A DNA stretch of 64,000 bases from Ascidia mentula (Eukaryota > Chordata > Ascidiacea > Phlebobranchia > Ascidiidae). The position numbers and the translations under genes are program-made. Positions 12,001 through 21,990 of the stretch are shown in pieces. Position 1 is the first letter of the stretch, and the number at the start of each line of letters is the position of its first letter. The stretch is from the NCBI GenBank assembly GCA_947561715.1, contig OX387201.1:4234001-4298000 (forward strand). Reading direction: 5' to 3'. Under the pieces are notes generated by a model, which worked only from the letters and a program-made list of their open reading frames with translations, was not told the DNA's origin and ran no database searches.

Positions 12001-12976
12001 CCACAGTCGCTTTGTAACAATTCGAGTCATGACTGAAACGTGCTTAAATAAATGCCCGACCGGATCGAATTGACAATGAATTGCTGCAACAATTGCACTT
12101 GTAGTGCTTCAACGAAATATGCAAGCAGGCTCAGATGGTTTCCTGCCAGCCAGACGTACTTTGACACTTTCGTCACTAACTGCTGAAGGAAACGCCTTAC
12201 GATTTTTAAATGCAGTTATATTGACGATTTGATGTTTTGTCGGCAAAAAAACAACGGCATTGACACATGGAATTTTTAATTTGACCATTCAAAGGAGACA
12301 CATGACCATTTTAAACGCAGCGCGGGCACCACTTAGCGCTGGTCGTGTTAGTGTCTGCAAACCTTGTGATTAGGTGTGGTAAAGATATCACAAAAGAAAC
12401 CCTTACGTTGTTAACCGAGCAAGAGCGCATAAATTTTACCACGTTCTTGTTCTGAACAGCCACTTTATAACAACTTAGTTTTAAAGTACTTCTTATCTTC
12501 TGTGTTTACCTCCAACATCTTCGCCCACGTATTCTCCCACAACGTACTGTAACAAATCAGACATTTCGGGGTTAAGTCAACACAGGTCTAGTGGGCAAAG
12601 CAAATATTAGGAGTTTATCTGTGCGAAAACTAGGCTGACAAACGCGCATTACATCAGGTTTAGATCCTGAAAAACCGGAGTCGAAACATTAGCCTTACGA
12701 TAAAAACTAAATTTAAATTTTCCACAGAAAATGTAGAGAATGGACATAATCAACGTTTAAATTAGGTTGTGTAAATTAGGTACCTATACGACAAAACATA
12801 TGAGGATAAGACAAGATTAGGATCCCAATAATGTAGTCAAATTAAAGTGATAATAGTTAAATCTAACCCACCGTTGCTGTAGGATTCACATCATCGACGA
12901 TCGGTTCAACTTGACAACAACAAAGTCGTATCAATACAAACAAACATGCTGTGTTAAAAATAACCGCAAATTCCAT
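6082..12976 (-). CDS. Secreted EGF-repeat protein with C-terminal EMI-like segment (19 exons)
   Basis: Exons: 12976-12872, 12546-12510, 11866-11777, 11579-11454, 11091-10963, 10831-10697, 10635-10513, 10200-10078, 9514-9392, 8832-8710, 8639-8517, 8438-8313, 7871-7650, 7585-7490, 7406-7215, 7000-6893, 6726-6615, 6558-6451, 6145-6082 (2265 nt, 754 aa plus stop). The ATG follows an in-frame TAG. A signal peptide ([20 protein letters not shown]) is followed by an acidic linker. Nine single-module exons come next, eight opening with D-x-[DN]-E-C (calcium-binding type: DSDEC, DVNEC, DIDEC, DLNEC and others). Then come seven modules, mostly of the shorter C-x-P-x-C-x-N-G-G-x-C kind. Exons 3-16 are phase 1-1, as usual for shuffled EGF modules. 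The last two exons carry a Cys-spaced segment ([25 protein letters not shown]) resembling an EMI domain. No membrane segment is seen, so a matrix or plasma protein of the fibulin/EGF-EMI kind is inferred. A GTAAGC overlapping the stop could be a donor instead, but the nearby poly(A) signal argues against it. Confidence 0.85.
9038..9204. repeat. Intronic inverted repeat with flanking direct repeats
   Basis: Two 47-nt arms, 9047-9093 and 9124-9170, are reverse complements at about 42 of 47 positions around a 30-nt loop. A 13-nt direct repeat, CTGGTCGACTTTA, stands at 9038-9050 and 9192-9204. The structure sits inside the intron between the exons at 9392 and 8832. It could be a small MITE-like insertion with duplicated flanks or a hairpin RNA source; the sequence alone does not decide. 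Confidence 0.7.
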
Positions 12977-13250
12977 AATTTCGGGCTAACATCCAGTTAC
13001 AAGGAAACAACATGTGAATCAACGTGAGCCAGACGATAATAAAAGGCCAGCAAACACGCAATCAAGCGTGAAGGAAAAAAGCAGTTATTAAACTACAAAA
13101 GCAGGTATTATGAAAAAATGATGAGAAGGGACTAGCAATGGACGAAAAAGCTAGACTAATAATTATTCAAAAGTCAAAATATATACTGCTAAACAAACGA
13201 AATTTAAATGTGCACTGTTCACATGAACACGAAAGTTGCTTCCAAACAAT
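12977..13250. promoter_or_regulatory. Upstream region of the EGF gene, between it and the tRNA array
   Basis: About 275 bp separate the EGF gene start codon from the first tRNA-derived sequence. This must hold the pol II promoter and 5' UTR unless an upstream non-coding exon exists. No clear TATA box or other motif is visible. Confidence 0.35.
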
Positions 13251-13284
13251 GCGTCAGTCACGTTATCCATTGCGCCACGCGCCC
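13251..13284 (-). pseudogene. Truncated tRNA-Arg copy at the left edge of the array
   Basis: Only the 5' half of the tRNA remains (acceptor 5' strand, D-arm and a scrambled anticodon-stem start). It is followed by a normal unit spacer and marks the point where the array joins unique DNA. Confidence 0.8.
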
Positions 13285-13413
13285 ACGAAATTTACACACA
13301 CATGGAATATTTGAACCTTGACCAGCCACACAAGTCGATAAAAAAAACAGTCTCACCACGACTCGAATCATTCCCGATTTTATGCTTGTCCTCCATAATA
13401 TTGATGAAAAAAG

Positions 13414-13486
13414 CGAGCACGCCAGGACTCGAACCTCGATTCTTCTGATCCGAAGTCAGACGCGTTATCCATTGCGCCACGCGCCC
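13414..13486 (-). tRNA. tRNA-Arg (TCG), first full copy
   Basis: 73 nt, no intron. Acceptor GGGCGCG pairs with CGTGCTC (two G-U pairs) and the discriminator is G73. Anticodon stem is TCTGA/TCAGA with loop CTTCGGA, giving anticodon TCG for CGA codons. The D-loop has GGA with A20, the usual arginine identity base. A T-run follows the 3' end. This edge copy has a G-G mismatch in the T stem, so it may be weaker than the array consensus. Confidence 0.9.
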
Positions 13487-13556
13487 ACGAAAGTTACATA
13501 CAAACATGGAATATTTGATCCTTGTCCAGCCACAATAGTCGATTAAAACAACAGAC

Positions 13557-13560
13557 TTTC
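13557..13560. repeat. Target-site duplication TTTC, left copy
   Basis: TTTC just before the 5' LTR is matched by TTTC at 19471-19474 just after the 3' LTR. Without the element, the site reads as a normal unit spacer, close to the usual sequence between AAACAACAG and CCACGACTCG. Confidence 0.8.
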
Positions 13561-14082
13561 TGTAAACGTCTTTGTTCGTTTTGTTTTTCACACGCTTTAT
13601 TTCTTTTAGTATTTTCACTTCACCTTCACTTTAACTCACATGTTTTTCTTTGTTTACTTTTCACACTCACCTTTACAATATATTTGTAATTATTTTGCAA
13701 TTTACTCGTTTTAATATGCCCGAGTGATCATGCTTGCGTGGCAAACGCGGGCAGAAATGATTGGTCAAGCGCTGGCGAGAGAAATAATGAGCGAAAAGCC
13801 AGACAGTTCTCTGGTGGTGGCGTGTGGTAAACACTGTTTTTGGTGGGAGATCTTATGTGGTAATTGCTGATGAACGCTAGTCGTAGTGGAATGTGTATTT
13901 TGTGCCAGTCTTAGAACAAACGTTGTTTTATTCGCGCTTTTATCGTTTTATTCTTTTTATACCTATTAGCGTTTTTCTATTGTATTACACAAATAGCCAC
14001 CTTGGTCGTGTGACTCCAGGCCTCTGCGATAGGCCGTTAGTGCAGAGTAGCCTAGGCCCAAGACAAGCTAATTTCGGTTACA
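13561..14082 (+). repeat. 5' LTR (522 bp)
   Basis: Begins TGTAAACG and ends GGTTACA. It matches 18949-19470 at 520 of 522 positions. It contains the U3/R/U5 signals by position, but the transcription start is not evident. Confidence 0.95.
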
Positions 14083-14084
14083 TT

Positions 14085-14104
14085 TGGCGAGCACGCCAGG
14101 ACTC
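14085..14104 (+). other. Primer-binding site for tRNA-Arg
   Basis: TGGCGAGCACGCCAGGACTC lies 2 nt after the 5' LTR. It is the exact complement of the last 17 nt of the array's consensus tRNA-Arg plus the post-transcriptional CCA. The TGG is absent from the tRNA genes themselves, where A-runs precede CGAGCACG, so this is a true primer site and not a piece of array DNA. Confidence 0.95.
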
Positions 14105-14146
14105 TGCTATCGCTTATAAGGGGTCACACGGCTTTCAGAGAACTTA

Positions 14147-17100
14147 ATGTCATTTAATTTGTTTTTATCGCCACCGCGCTTTGTACCGGGACAAGATGTT
14201 GGCCAGTTTGTTGCCTTATTTGAATCGTACTGTGAGAGTGTGAAAGCTAGTGAGGAAGTTAAACGTCATCTTTTTTTGACATCAATTGATGATGACCTCC
14301 GCTGGCTAGTTCAGGGAAACGACAATAATGTTTTTCAACTGAAGTACGATGAGTTAATTAGTCGCGCCCTAAAGCAAGGTTCTGACCACTCGCGTCTCCA
14401 TGAAACACGCGCAATGTTGTTTGGCCGGCGGCAGTTGCCACAGGAAAGCATTAAGGACTTTGTGTATGCTTTGAAAGCTCTTGGCGACAAGGCTTATCCT
14501 ACGGAGGAGGCTGTTAAAAATGAGGTGTTATATTCATTACTCTTTGTTGGCATGTTGGACCAGCACATGGCCAGATCCCTGCCGCAACGGTTGGAATATA
14601 AACGGGACTTTTGGACGGCCGCTCAGATGGTCTTGTCCACGCATGTACCGGAAATGTCCCAGGTTTTAGGCGTGTGTCGTCGTGATGTTCAAGGTCCATC
14701 AGTATCAAAACAACCGGAAAAGGATGCAGACATCAGCGTTCGAGAATTCAAAAAAACTGTGACCGCGCTCCAGAAGGACATTGAGCTTGTACGCCGCGAG
14801 GTGCAGCGATTGGGGAAACCAACACCACATCAGATGGCAGACAGGTTGGATCGACGCTGTTATGCCTGTGGTAAACCAGGACACTTGCAAAGATTTTGCC
14901 CAATGCAAGGTAAGCGCGGCTTTCATACCAGTTTTACGCCTCGCAGGAATTTCAATAAAAGACCTGGTACCCCTGTGACCCAAGAGGCAAAAGCAAGTGT
15001 ATGTTTGAAGGACACCGAACCCAAAACTTCGAATCCTACCAATAATCAGAACACGAGCGAGAATCCCACCAAACCCCGATTAGTACGGTTTGTCAACATT
15101 TCTATCGCTTCAGAGCCGGTATGTGCTTTAGTTGATACTGGTGCAAGTGTCTCTTTGATTAGCCAAAAGTGTTTAGAGACGTTGAACAATGATCGCCTCA
15201 AAATCTTCCCGCTGGGCCAAAACGAACGTTTTTCTGGAATTAACGGTAGTTTGGTTTCAGTTACTGGGAAAATCACTGTAAATGTTAAACTGGGAGGGCT
15301 AGATGTTCCCACGTGTTTATATGTCGCGTCGGGCGTCGCTCACCACTTAATTTTGGGTTTGGATTTTCTGCAGAAGAACCGCTGCAGTGTGTGTTACGAC
15401 CAAAATTTGTTGACAGCGGGCCGTGCTAAGGTGCCATTACTCTCGTCGTCTTTCGTACAACGTACCAGAGATATTTGTGTGACCGATGCCACAGAAGTCC
15501 CTCCAATGTCGGAGGTGTGGGCCACATGTAGTTACCACCTTGACGTCTGCGGAGAAGACATCCCTGACTTTGAAGTGTATATTGCGCGAAGACCGGGGTT
15601 TACAGAAAAGATTGGACTCTGTACAGCGAACTGTGTTTCAACTGTGCGGAAAAATGAGGTAAACATACGTATAGCCAATTTTACCGATGACCCAATCCTA
15701 GTACCATCAGCAACTAGGGTTGCTGTCGCGATTCCAGTACACGCTTTTGGCAACGTTGCATGTCCATTATCGGAATGGTGTGTTGTTGTTGAAGATAGCA
15801 GTGTGCAACCTACAGAGGAAGTTTGCAATATCTCCTATGCACAGACACCGACCAATGAAGAAAGTTGGGAATGCATTCACCAAGGCGTGAGTATCGGAGA
15901 TGGGTTGTCAGCAACCCAGAGGGAGGATGTTTTAAAACTTCTTCGTCGCCATCAAAAAGCATTTTCGACATGTAACTTTGACCTAGGCCGGACTGATCTT
16001 GTTCGACATTCGATCGACACCGGGGATGCGGCACCAATCCGTCAACATCCTCGAAGAATGTCCATCCATCATAAAACGGAGGTTGAGAAGATCATCAACG
16101 AAATGCGAAGCCAAGGACTCGTGAGACCTTCAACCTCGCCATGGTCAAGTTCGATTGTTCTGGTGAAAAAGAAGTCTGGTGAGTTACGATTTTGCGTCGA
16201 CTATCGACAAGTAAACGAAGCAACCAAAAAAAACAGTTACCCTATTCCCCGGGTTGATGATAGCCTGGATGAAATGTCTGGGTCACGTTTCTTTTCCACC
16301 CTTGATCTAAAATCTGGCTACTGGCAGATCCCCATGGACGAACAATCAAGGGAGAAGACAGCCTTTGCCAGTCACATGGGTTTGTTTGAATTCACCGTGA
16401 TGCCTATGGGATTATGCAACTCAGCGGCAAGCTTCCAACACCTAATGCGTATTGTGCTGCAGGGTATAGAGTGGCAAGGAACACTCGCATACTTAGACGA
16501 TGTGATTGTTTATGGTAGAAATTTCAACGAACACATGCAGCGTCTTGAAGATGTTCTTTCACGCCTAGAGTCGGCTGGACTTACACTAAAGCCCACGAAG
16601 TGCGACCTGTTCAAAGATGAAGTGCGATTCCTTGGTCACGTAGTGTCAAAACATGGAATACGATGCGACCCCGATAAGGTACGATCAGTTAAAGATTGGC
16701 CAGTACCAAAATCTGTAAAACAGGTGCGTCAATTTGTGGGTCTTACATCGTATTACAGAAAGTTTGTTAAAGATTACGCTCGTATTGCCTCCCCCTTGCA
16801 CAAATTGACAGAAAAGGGACGTCGTTTTGTCTGGACGGACAGTTGCCAGCAGGCGTTCGCCAGACTGAAAAGAATTCTGACAACAGCTCCAGTCCTACAG
16901 TATCCCGACTTAAGCCGACCCTTCGTGTTGGACACCGATGCCTCGGACACAGCCGTGGGTTGTGTTCTCGGTCAGGAAATTGACGGTAAGGAGCATGTGA
17001 TCGCTTACGGCAGTAGGTCATTGAGCAAAGCTGAAAAGCATTATTCCACAACTCGCAAGGAATTGCTGGCCGTCATATTTGCGACTAAGTTGTATCGCAG

Positions 17101-18919
17101 TTATTTGCTCGGATCGAAATTTTTGTTGCGCACAGACCATTCATCCCTTCGCTGGCTGTGGAGATCCAGGGAACTCTATGGACAATGTGCTCGATGGGTT
17201 GAACACCTGGCTAGTTACAATTTTGATCTTCAACACCGGCCCGGAAAGAAGCACACAAACGCAGACGCGCTTAGCCGGAGGCAACCGGAAGATGACGGAT
17301 TCCCTTACACAGTTCGTGAGGATGAGTCATTGGAAGAGGTACTTGCACTTGATTTAAAGGCGGAGTACGGGTATGAGTCCACCCATGTAGCAGAAGCGCA
17401 GTATGGGGACTTAAGTTTGCGTCCTGTAGTAAAATGGGTGCAACAGGGTATAAGGCCGTCTTTTCGCCACGTCAAACGCCTGTCGGCAGAGACAAAACAC
17501 TTATGGAGCCTTTTCGAGCGGCTATCATGTCACGGTGGGGTGCTATTCATTACTGACCCTGGTGCGGTGCCAGGTTTAAACGATGTTCAGAAAGTGTTGG
17601 TACCCTTTGCCATGCGCAGCGAAGTGCTGTCCGCGTGCCACGACCAGGTACACGGCGGGGGACACTTGGGAATGGCTAAAACCCTGAGCAAACTGTCACA
17701 GCGTTTTTACTGGCTAAAATGGAGAGAAGAGACCGAGGCTTATTGCCGTAAATGCGAACACTGTCAACGAAACAAGAAACCAACCACTACCACCCGAGCA
17801 CCGTTAGTTCCATCACAAGAAATGCGACCGATGCAACGCGTTGAGATTGATGTGCTTGGTCCACTTCCGTTAACCAGGACAGGATACCAGTATATCCTAG
17901 TCGCTTGTGATTTATTCACAAAATATGTCAGAGCGTGGCCTATGCGGCATCAAACCGCACATGAAACAGCGAGCATTTTGTTTCACAGGTGGCTAACGGT
18001 ACATGGGGTACCTGAGGTAATTCACTCCGATCAAGGGGGGAATTTCGAAAGCAAATTATTTGCAGAACTGGTGAGGTTGATGGGTTGTAAAAAGACCCGA
18101 ACGACGCCATATCACCCCGCGAGCAATGGGGGAGTCGAACGCAACAACCGCACCATCATAACAATGCTCCGCAATTACGTCCAACGCGATAGTAAACAAT
18201 GGGATGAAGCACTGTCGGCGGTGGTGGCTTCGTACAACGCAAGCCGGCATGAAAGCACGGGGGTATCCCCTCACTTTCTATTTACAGGACACGAACTGCG
18301 CCTACCCGCCGATCTCATTTCTCCAGATCATGAAGTGGCAACGACTCCGCTGGTTTATTTGGATGGGCTACGAGCTCGGTTGCGACTGGCCGAGGAGGTA
18401 GCCAGAGAAACCCTGACGACCCAACGAGTTCACATGCAAGAACAATATAATAGACGACGGCATGGAGACGAAATCACGAAAGGCGACATCGTTCTGTTGG
18501 AGAATCCAGTGGTTCCGCCTGGCGAGTGCCGAAAATTCATCAGACCATACAAAGGCCCTTTTAAAGTTATTGAGCAACACGGTATGGTGAATTACCTTAT
18601 TGAAGGAGAGGATGGCAAACAGCAGCAAGTACATTTCAACCGCTTGAAAAAGGCAAACATGCCTTACCATGAAAAAGAACGCCGAAACACGCAGCCGGAT
18701 GAGCTCGGGCTGCACGACACAGACAATTTTGTTATCTACACACCACAAAGCGAAACACCCACGGACGCACCCACTGTGCAGGATACAGGGTTGCCTACAC
18801 GGCCATTGATGGACGTTGGTCAAGGTTTGGGCGCCGACATAAATGACGCTGCGGCGACGATGAATGATAGCCGGCCACAGCGAAATCGGCGACAAACCAA
18901 ATTTTATCAAGCGTCCTAA
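14147..18919 (+). CDS. gag-pol polyprotein of the LTR element
   Basis: One 1590-codon frame. Order of parts: gag region with a C-x2-C-x4-H-x4-C zinc knuckle at about 238-251; aspartic protease with DTGA at about 330; reverse transcriptase with YLDD at about 782; RNase H with a DTDAS start at about 929; integrase with an HHCC zinc domain from about 1165. The integrase core has Asp1235, Asp1295 and Glu1331 (D,D-35-E spacing), followed by a GPF-like module. No chromodomain is evident at the C-terminus. Gag and pol share one frame. The family's usual products would be made by proteolysis of the single precursor. It looks whole. Confidence 0.95.
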   Translation: MSFNLFLSPPRFVPGQDVGQFVALFESYCESVKASEEVKRHLFLTSIDDDLRWLVQGNDNNVFQLKYDELISRALKQGSDHSRLHETRAMLFGRRQLPQESIKDFVYALKALGDKAYPTEEAVKNEVLYSLLFVGMLDQHMARSLPQRLEYKRDFWTAAQMVLSTHVPEMSQVLGVCRRDVQGPSVSKQPEKDADISVREFKKTVTALQKDIELVRREVQRLGKPTPHQMADRLDRRCYACGKPGHLQRFCPMQGKRGFHTSFTPRRNFNKRPGTPVTQEAKASVCLKDTEPKTSNPTNNQNTSENPTKPRLVRFVNISIASEPVCALVDTGASVSLISQKCLETLNNDRLKIFPLGQNERFSGINGSLVSVTGKITVNVKLGGLDVPTCLYVASGVAHHLILGLDFLQKNRCSVCYDQNLLTAGRAKVPLLSSSFVQRTRDICVTDATEVPPMSEVWATCSYHLDVCGEDIPDFEVYIARRPGFTEKIGLCTANCVSTVRKNEVNIRIANFTDDPILVPSATRVAVAIPVHAFGNVACPLSEWCVVVEDSSVQPTEEVCNISYAQTPTNEESWECIHQGVSIGDGLSATQREDVLKLLRRHQKAFSTCNFDLGRTDLVRHSIDTGDAAPIRQHPRRMSIHHKTEVEKIINEMRSQGLVRPSTSPWSSSIVLVKKKSGELRFCVDYRQVNEATKKNSYPIPRVDDSLDEMSGSRFFSTLDLKSGYWQIPMDEQSREKTAFASHMGLFEFTVMPMGLCNSAASFQHLMRIVLQGIEWQGTLAYLDDVIVYGRNFNEHMQRLEDVLSRLESAGLTLKPTKCDLFKDEVRFLGHVVSKHGIRCDPDKVRSVKDWPVPKSVKQVRQFVGLTSYYRKFVKDYARIASPLHKLTEKGRRFVWTDSCQQAFARLKRILTTAPVLQYPDLSRPFVLDTDASDTAVGCVLGQEIDGKEHVIAYGSRSLSKAEKHYSTTRKELLAVIFATKLYRSYLLGSKFLLRTDHSSLRWLWRSRELYGQCARWVEHLASYNFDLQHRPGKKHTNADALSRRQPEDDGFPYTVREDESLEEVLALDLKAEYGYESTHVAEAQYGDLSLRPVVKWVQQGIRPSFRHVKRLSAETKHLWSLFERLSCHGGVLFITDPGAVPGLNDVQKVLVPFAMRSEVLSACHDQVHGGGHLGMAKTLSKLSQRFYWLKWREETEAYCRKCEHCQRNKKPTTTTRAPLVPSQEMRPMQRVEIDVLGPLPLTRTGYQYILVACDLFTKYVRAWPMRHQTAHETASILFHRWLTVHGVPEVIHSDQGGNFESKLFAELVRLMGCKKTRTTPYHPASNGGVERNNRTIITMLRNYVQRDSKQWDEALSAVVASYNASRHESTGVSPHFLFTGHELRLPADLISPDHEVATTPLVYLDGLRARLRLAEEVARETLTTQRVHMQEQYNRRRHGDEITKGDIVLLENPVVPPGECRKFIRPYKGPFKVIEQHGMVNYLIEGEDGKQQQVHFNRLKKANMPYHEKERRNTQPDELGLHDTDNFVIYTPQSETPTDAPTVQDTGLPTRPLMDVGQGLGADINDAAATMNDSRPQRNRRQTKFYQAS

Positions 18920-18940
18920 CGGAGTAGGACAATTTTTAAC

Positions 18941-18948
18941 GTGGGGGG
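18941..18948 (+). other. Polypurine-type tract before the 3' LTR
   Basis: GTGGGGGG abuts the 3' LTR, where plus-strand priming occurs in this class. It is short and has one T. Confidence 0.6.
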
Positions 18949-19470
18949 TGTAAACGTCTTTGTTCGTTTTGTTTTTCACACGCTTTATTTCTTTTAGTAT
19001 TTTCACTTCACCTTCACTTTAACTCACATGTTTTTCTTTGTTTACTTTTCACACTCACCTTTACAATATATTTGTAATTATTTTGCAATTTACTCGTTTT
19101 AATATGCCCGAGTGATCATGCTTACGTGGCAAACGCGGGCAGAAATGATTGGTCAAGCGCTGGCGAGAGAAATAATGAGCGAAAAGCCAGACAGTTCTCT
19201 GGTGGTGGCGTGTGGTAAACACTGTTTTTGGTGGGAGATCTTATGTGGTAATTGCTGATGAACGCTAGTCGTAGTGGAATGTGTATTTTGTGCCAGTCTT
19301 AGAACAAACGTTGTTTTATTCGCGCTTTAATCGTTTTATTCTTTTTATACCTATTAGCGTTTTTCTATTGTATTACACAAATAGCCACCTTGGTCGTGTG
19401 ACTCCAGGCCTCTGCGATAGGCCGTTAGTGCAGAGTAGCCTAGGCCCAAGACAAGCTAATTTCGGTTACA
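18949..19470 (+). repeat. 3' LTR (522 bp)
   Basis: Near-identical partner of the 5' LTR. It ends TTACA and is followed by the TTTC duplication and then the resumed tRNA-unit spacer. Confidence 0.95.
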
Positions 19471-19531
19471 TTTCCACGACTCGAATCATTCCCTATTTTA
19501 TGCTTGTCCATCATAATATTGATGAAAAAAT

Positions 19532-21859
19532 CGAGCACGCCAGGACTCGAACCAGGAATCTTCTGATCCGTAGTCAGACGCGTTATCCATTGCGCCACGC
19601 GCCCACGTCAGTAACATTAACAAGTTGAATATTTGATCCTTGTCCAGCCACAATAGTCGATTAAAACAACAGTCTTACCACGACTCGAATCATTTTGCTT
19701 GATGCTTGTGCTCCAACGATATTGATGAAAAAAGCGAGCACGCCAGGACTCGAACCAGGAATCTTCTGATGCGTAGTCAGACGTGTTATCCATTGCGCTA
19801 CGCGCCCACGTCAGTAACATTAACAAGTTGAATATTTGATCCTTGTCCAGCCACAATAGTCGATTAAAACAACAGTCTTACCACGACTCGAATCATTTTG
19901 CTTGATGCTTGTGCTCCAACGATATTGATGAAAAAAGCGAGCACGCCAGGACTCGAACCAGGAATCTTCTGATCCGTAGTCAGACGCGTTATCCATTGCG
20001 CCACGCGCCCACGTCAGTAACATTAACAAATTGAATGTTTTACCCTTGTCCAGCTACAATATTCGATTAAAACAACAGTCTCCCCACGACTAGAATCATT
20101 CCCGATTTAATGCTTGTCCTACATAATATTGATGAAAAAAGCGAGCACGCCAGGACTCGAACCTGGAAACTTCTGATCCGAAGTCAGACGCGTTATCCAT
20201 TGCGCTACGCGCACACGTCAGTAACATTAACAAGTTGAATATTTGATCCTTGTCCAACAACAATATTGGATTAAAACAACAGTCTTACCACGACTCGAAT
20301 CATTCCCGATTTTTTGCTTGTCCTCCATAATATTGATGAAAAAAGCGAGCACGCCAGGACTCGAACCTGGATTCTTCTGATCCGAAGTCAGACGCGTTAT
20401 CCATTGCGCCACGCGCCCACGAAATTTACATACACACATGGATTATTTGATCCTTGTCCAGCCACAATAGTCGATTAAAACAACAGTCTTACCACGACTC
20501 GAATCATTTTGCTTAATGCTTGTTCTCCAACGATATTGATGAAAAAATCGAGCACGCCAGGACTCGAACCTGGATTCTTCTGATCCGAAGTCAGACGCGT
20601 TATCCATTGCGCCACGCGCCCACGAAATTTACATACACACATGGAATACTTGATCCTTGTCCAGCCACAAGAGTCGATTAAAACAACTGTCTCACCACGA
20701 CTCGAATCATTCCCGATTTTATGCTTGTGCTCCTACGAGTGCTCCTACGATATTGATATAAAAAGCGAGCACGCCAGGACTCGAACCTGGAATCTTCTGA
20801 TCCGTAGTCAGACGCGTTATCCATTGCGCCACGCGCCCACGTCAGTAACATCAACAAATTGAATGTTTCAACCTTGTCCAGCTACAATATTTAATTAAAA
20901 CAACAGTCTCCCCACGACTCGAATCATTCCCGATTTTATGCTCGTCCTCCATAATATTGATGAAAAAAGCGAGCACGCCAGGACTCGAACCTGGAATCTT
21001 CTGATCCGAAGTCAGACGCGTTATCCATTGCGCCACGCGCCCAAGAAATTTACACACACACAAGGAATATTTGATCCTTGTCCAGCCACACTAGTCGACA
21101 AAAACAACAGTCTCACCACGACTCGAATCATTCCTGATTTTATGCTTGTCCTCCATAATATTGATGAAAAAAGCGAGCACGCCAGGACTCGAATCTGGAA
21201 TCTTCTGATCCGAAGTCAGACGCGTTATCCATTGCGCCACGCGCCCACATCAGTAACATTAACAAATTGAATGTTTTACCCTTGTCCAGCCACAATATTG
21301 GATCAAAACAACAGTCTCCCCACGACTAGAATCATTCCTGATTTTATGCTTGTCCTCCATAATATTGATGAAAAAAACGAGCACGCCAGGACTCGAACCT
21401 GGAATCTTCTGATCCGAAGTCAGACGCGTTATCCATTGCGCCACGCGCCCACGAAAGTTACATACAAACATGGAATATTTGATCCTTGTCCAGCCAAAAT
21501 AGTCGATGAAAACAACTGTCTCACCACGACTCGAATCATTCCCGATTTTATGCTTGTGCTCCAACGATATTGATGAAAAAAGCGAGCACGCCAGGACTCG
21601 AACCTGGAATCTTCTGATCCGTAGTCAGACGCGTTATCCATTGCGGCACGCGCCCACGTCAGTAAAATCAACAAATTGAATGTTTTAACCTTGTCCAGCT
21701 ACAATATTTAATTAAAACAACAGTCTCCCCACGACTCGAATCATTCCCGATTTTATGCTTGTCCGCCATAATATTGATGAAAAAAGCGAGCACGCCAGGA
21801 TTCGAACCTGGAATCTTCTGATCCGTAGTCAGACGCGTTATCCATTGCGCCACGCGCCC
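19532..21859 (-). tRNA. tRNA-Arg block I: 12 copies, edge zone
   Basis: Each gene runs from the plus-strand start given here for 73 nt; suffix A marks anticodon ACG, the others are TCG. Starts: 19532A, 19735A, 19938A, 20142, 20346, 20549, 20766A, 20970, 21174, 21378, 21583A, 21787A. The first three have a T-stem mismatch (ACCAGG for ACCTGG on the plus strand), and 19735 also has C at position 37. The 20549-20766 spacer has a 12-13 bp internal duplication. Sequence variety is higher here than deeper in the array. Confidence 0.9.
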
Positions 21860-21990
21860 ACATCAGTAACATTAACAAATTGAATGTTTTACCCTTGTCC
21901 AGCCACAATATTGGATTAAAACAACAGTCTCCCCACGACTAGAATCATTCCTGATTTTATGCTTGTCTTCCATAATATTGATGAAAAAAA

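Larger units (their letters stand above)
13561..19470 (+). mobile_element. Ty3/gypsy-type LTR retroelement, looks whole, young
   Basis: 5910 bp bounded by TGTAA...TTACA ends and a 4-bp duplication (TTTC) on both sides. Parts: 5' LTR, tRNA-Arg primer-binding site, one gag-pol frame, G-rich tract, 3' LTR. The two 522-bp LTRs differ at only 2 positions, so the insertion is recent. It lies in the spacer between tRNA units, 75 bp beyond the 5' end of the 13414-13486 tRNA gene and in the opposite orientation. RT, RNase H then integrase is the Ty3/gypsy order; the lineage within the family is not resolved. Confidence 0.95.

Noticed and set aside
11816-12004. Minus-strand frame with Cys residues ([15 protein letters not shown]) as a further EGF exon
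   Set aside because: No suitable splice sites, and exon 12546-12510 already joins 11866-11777 in phase.
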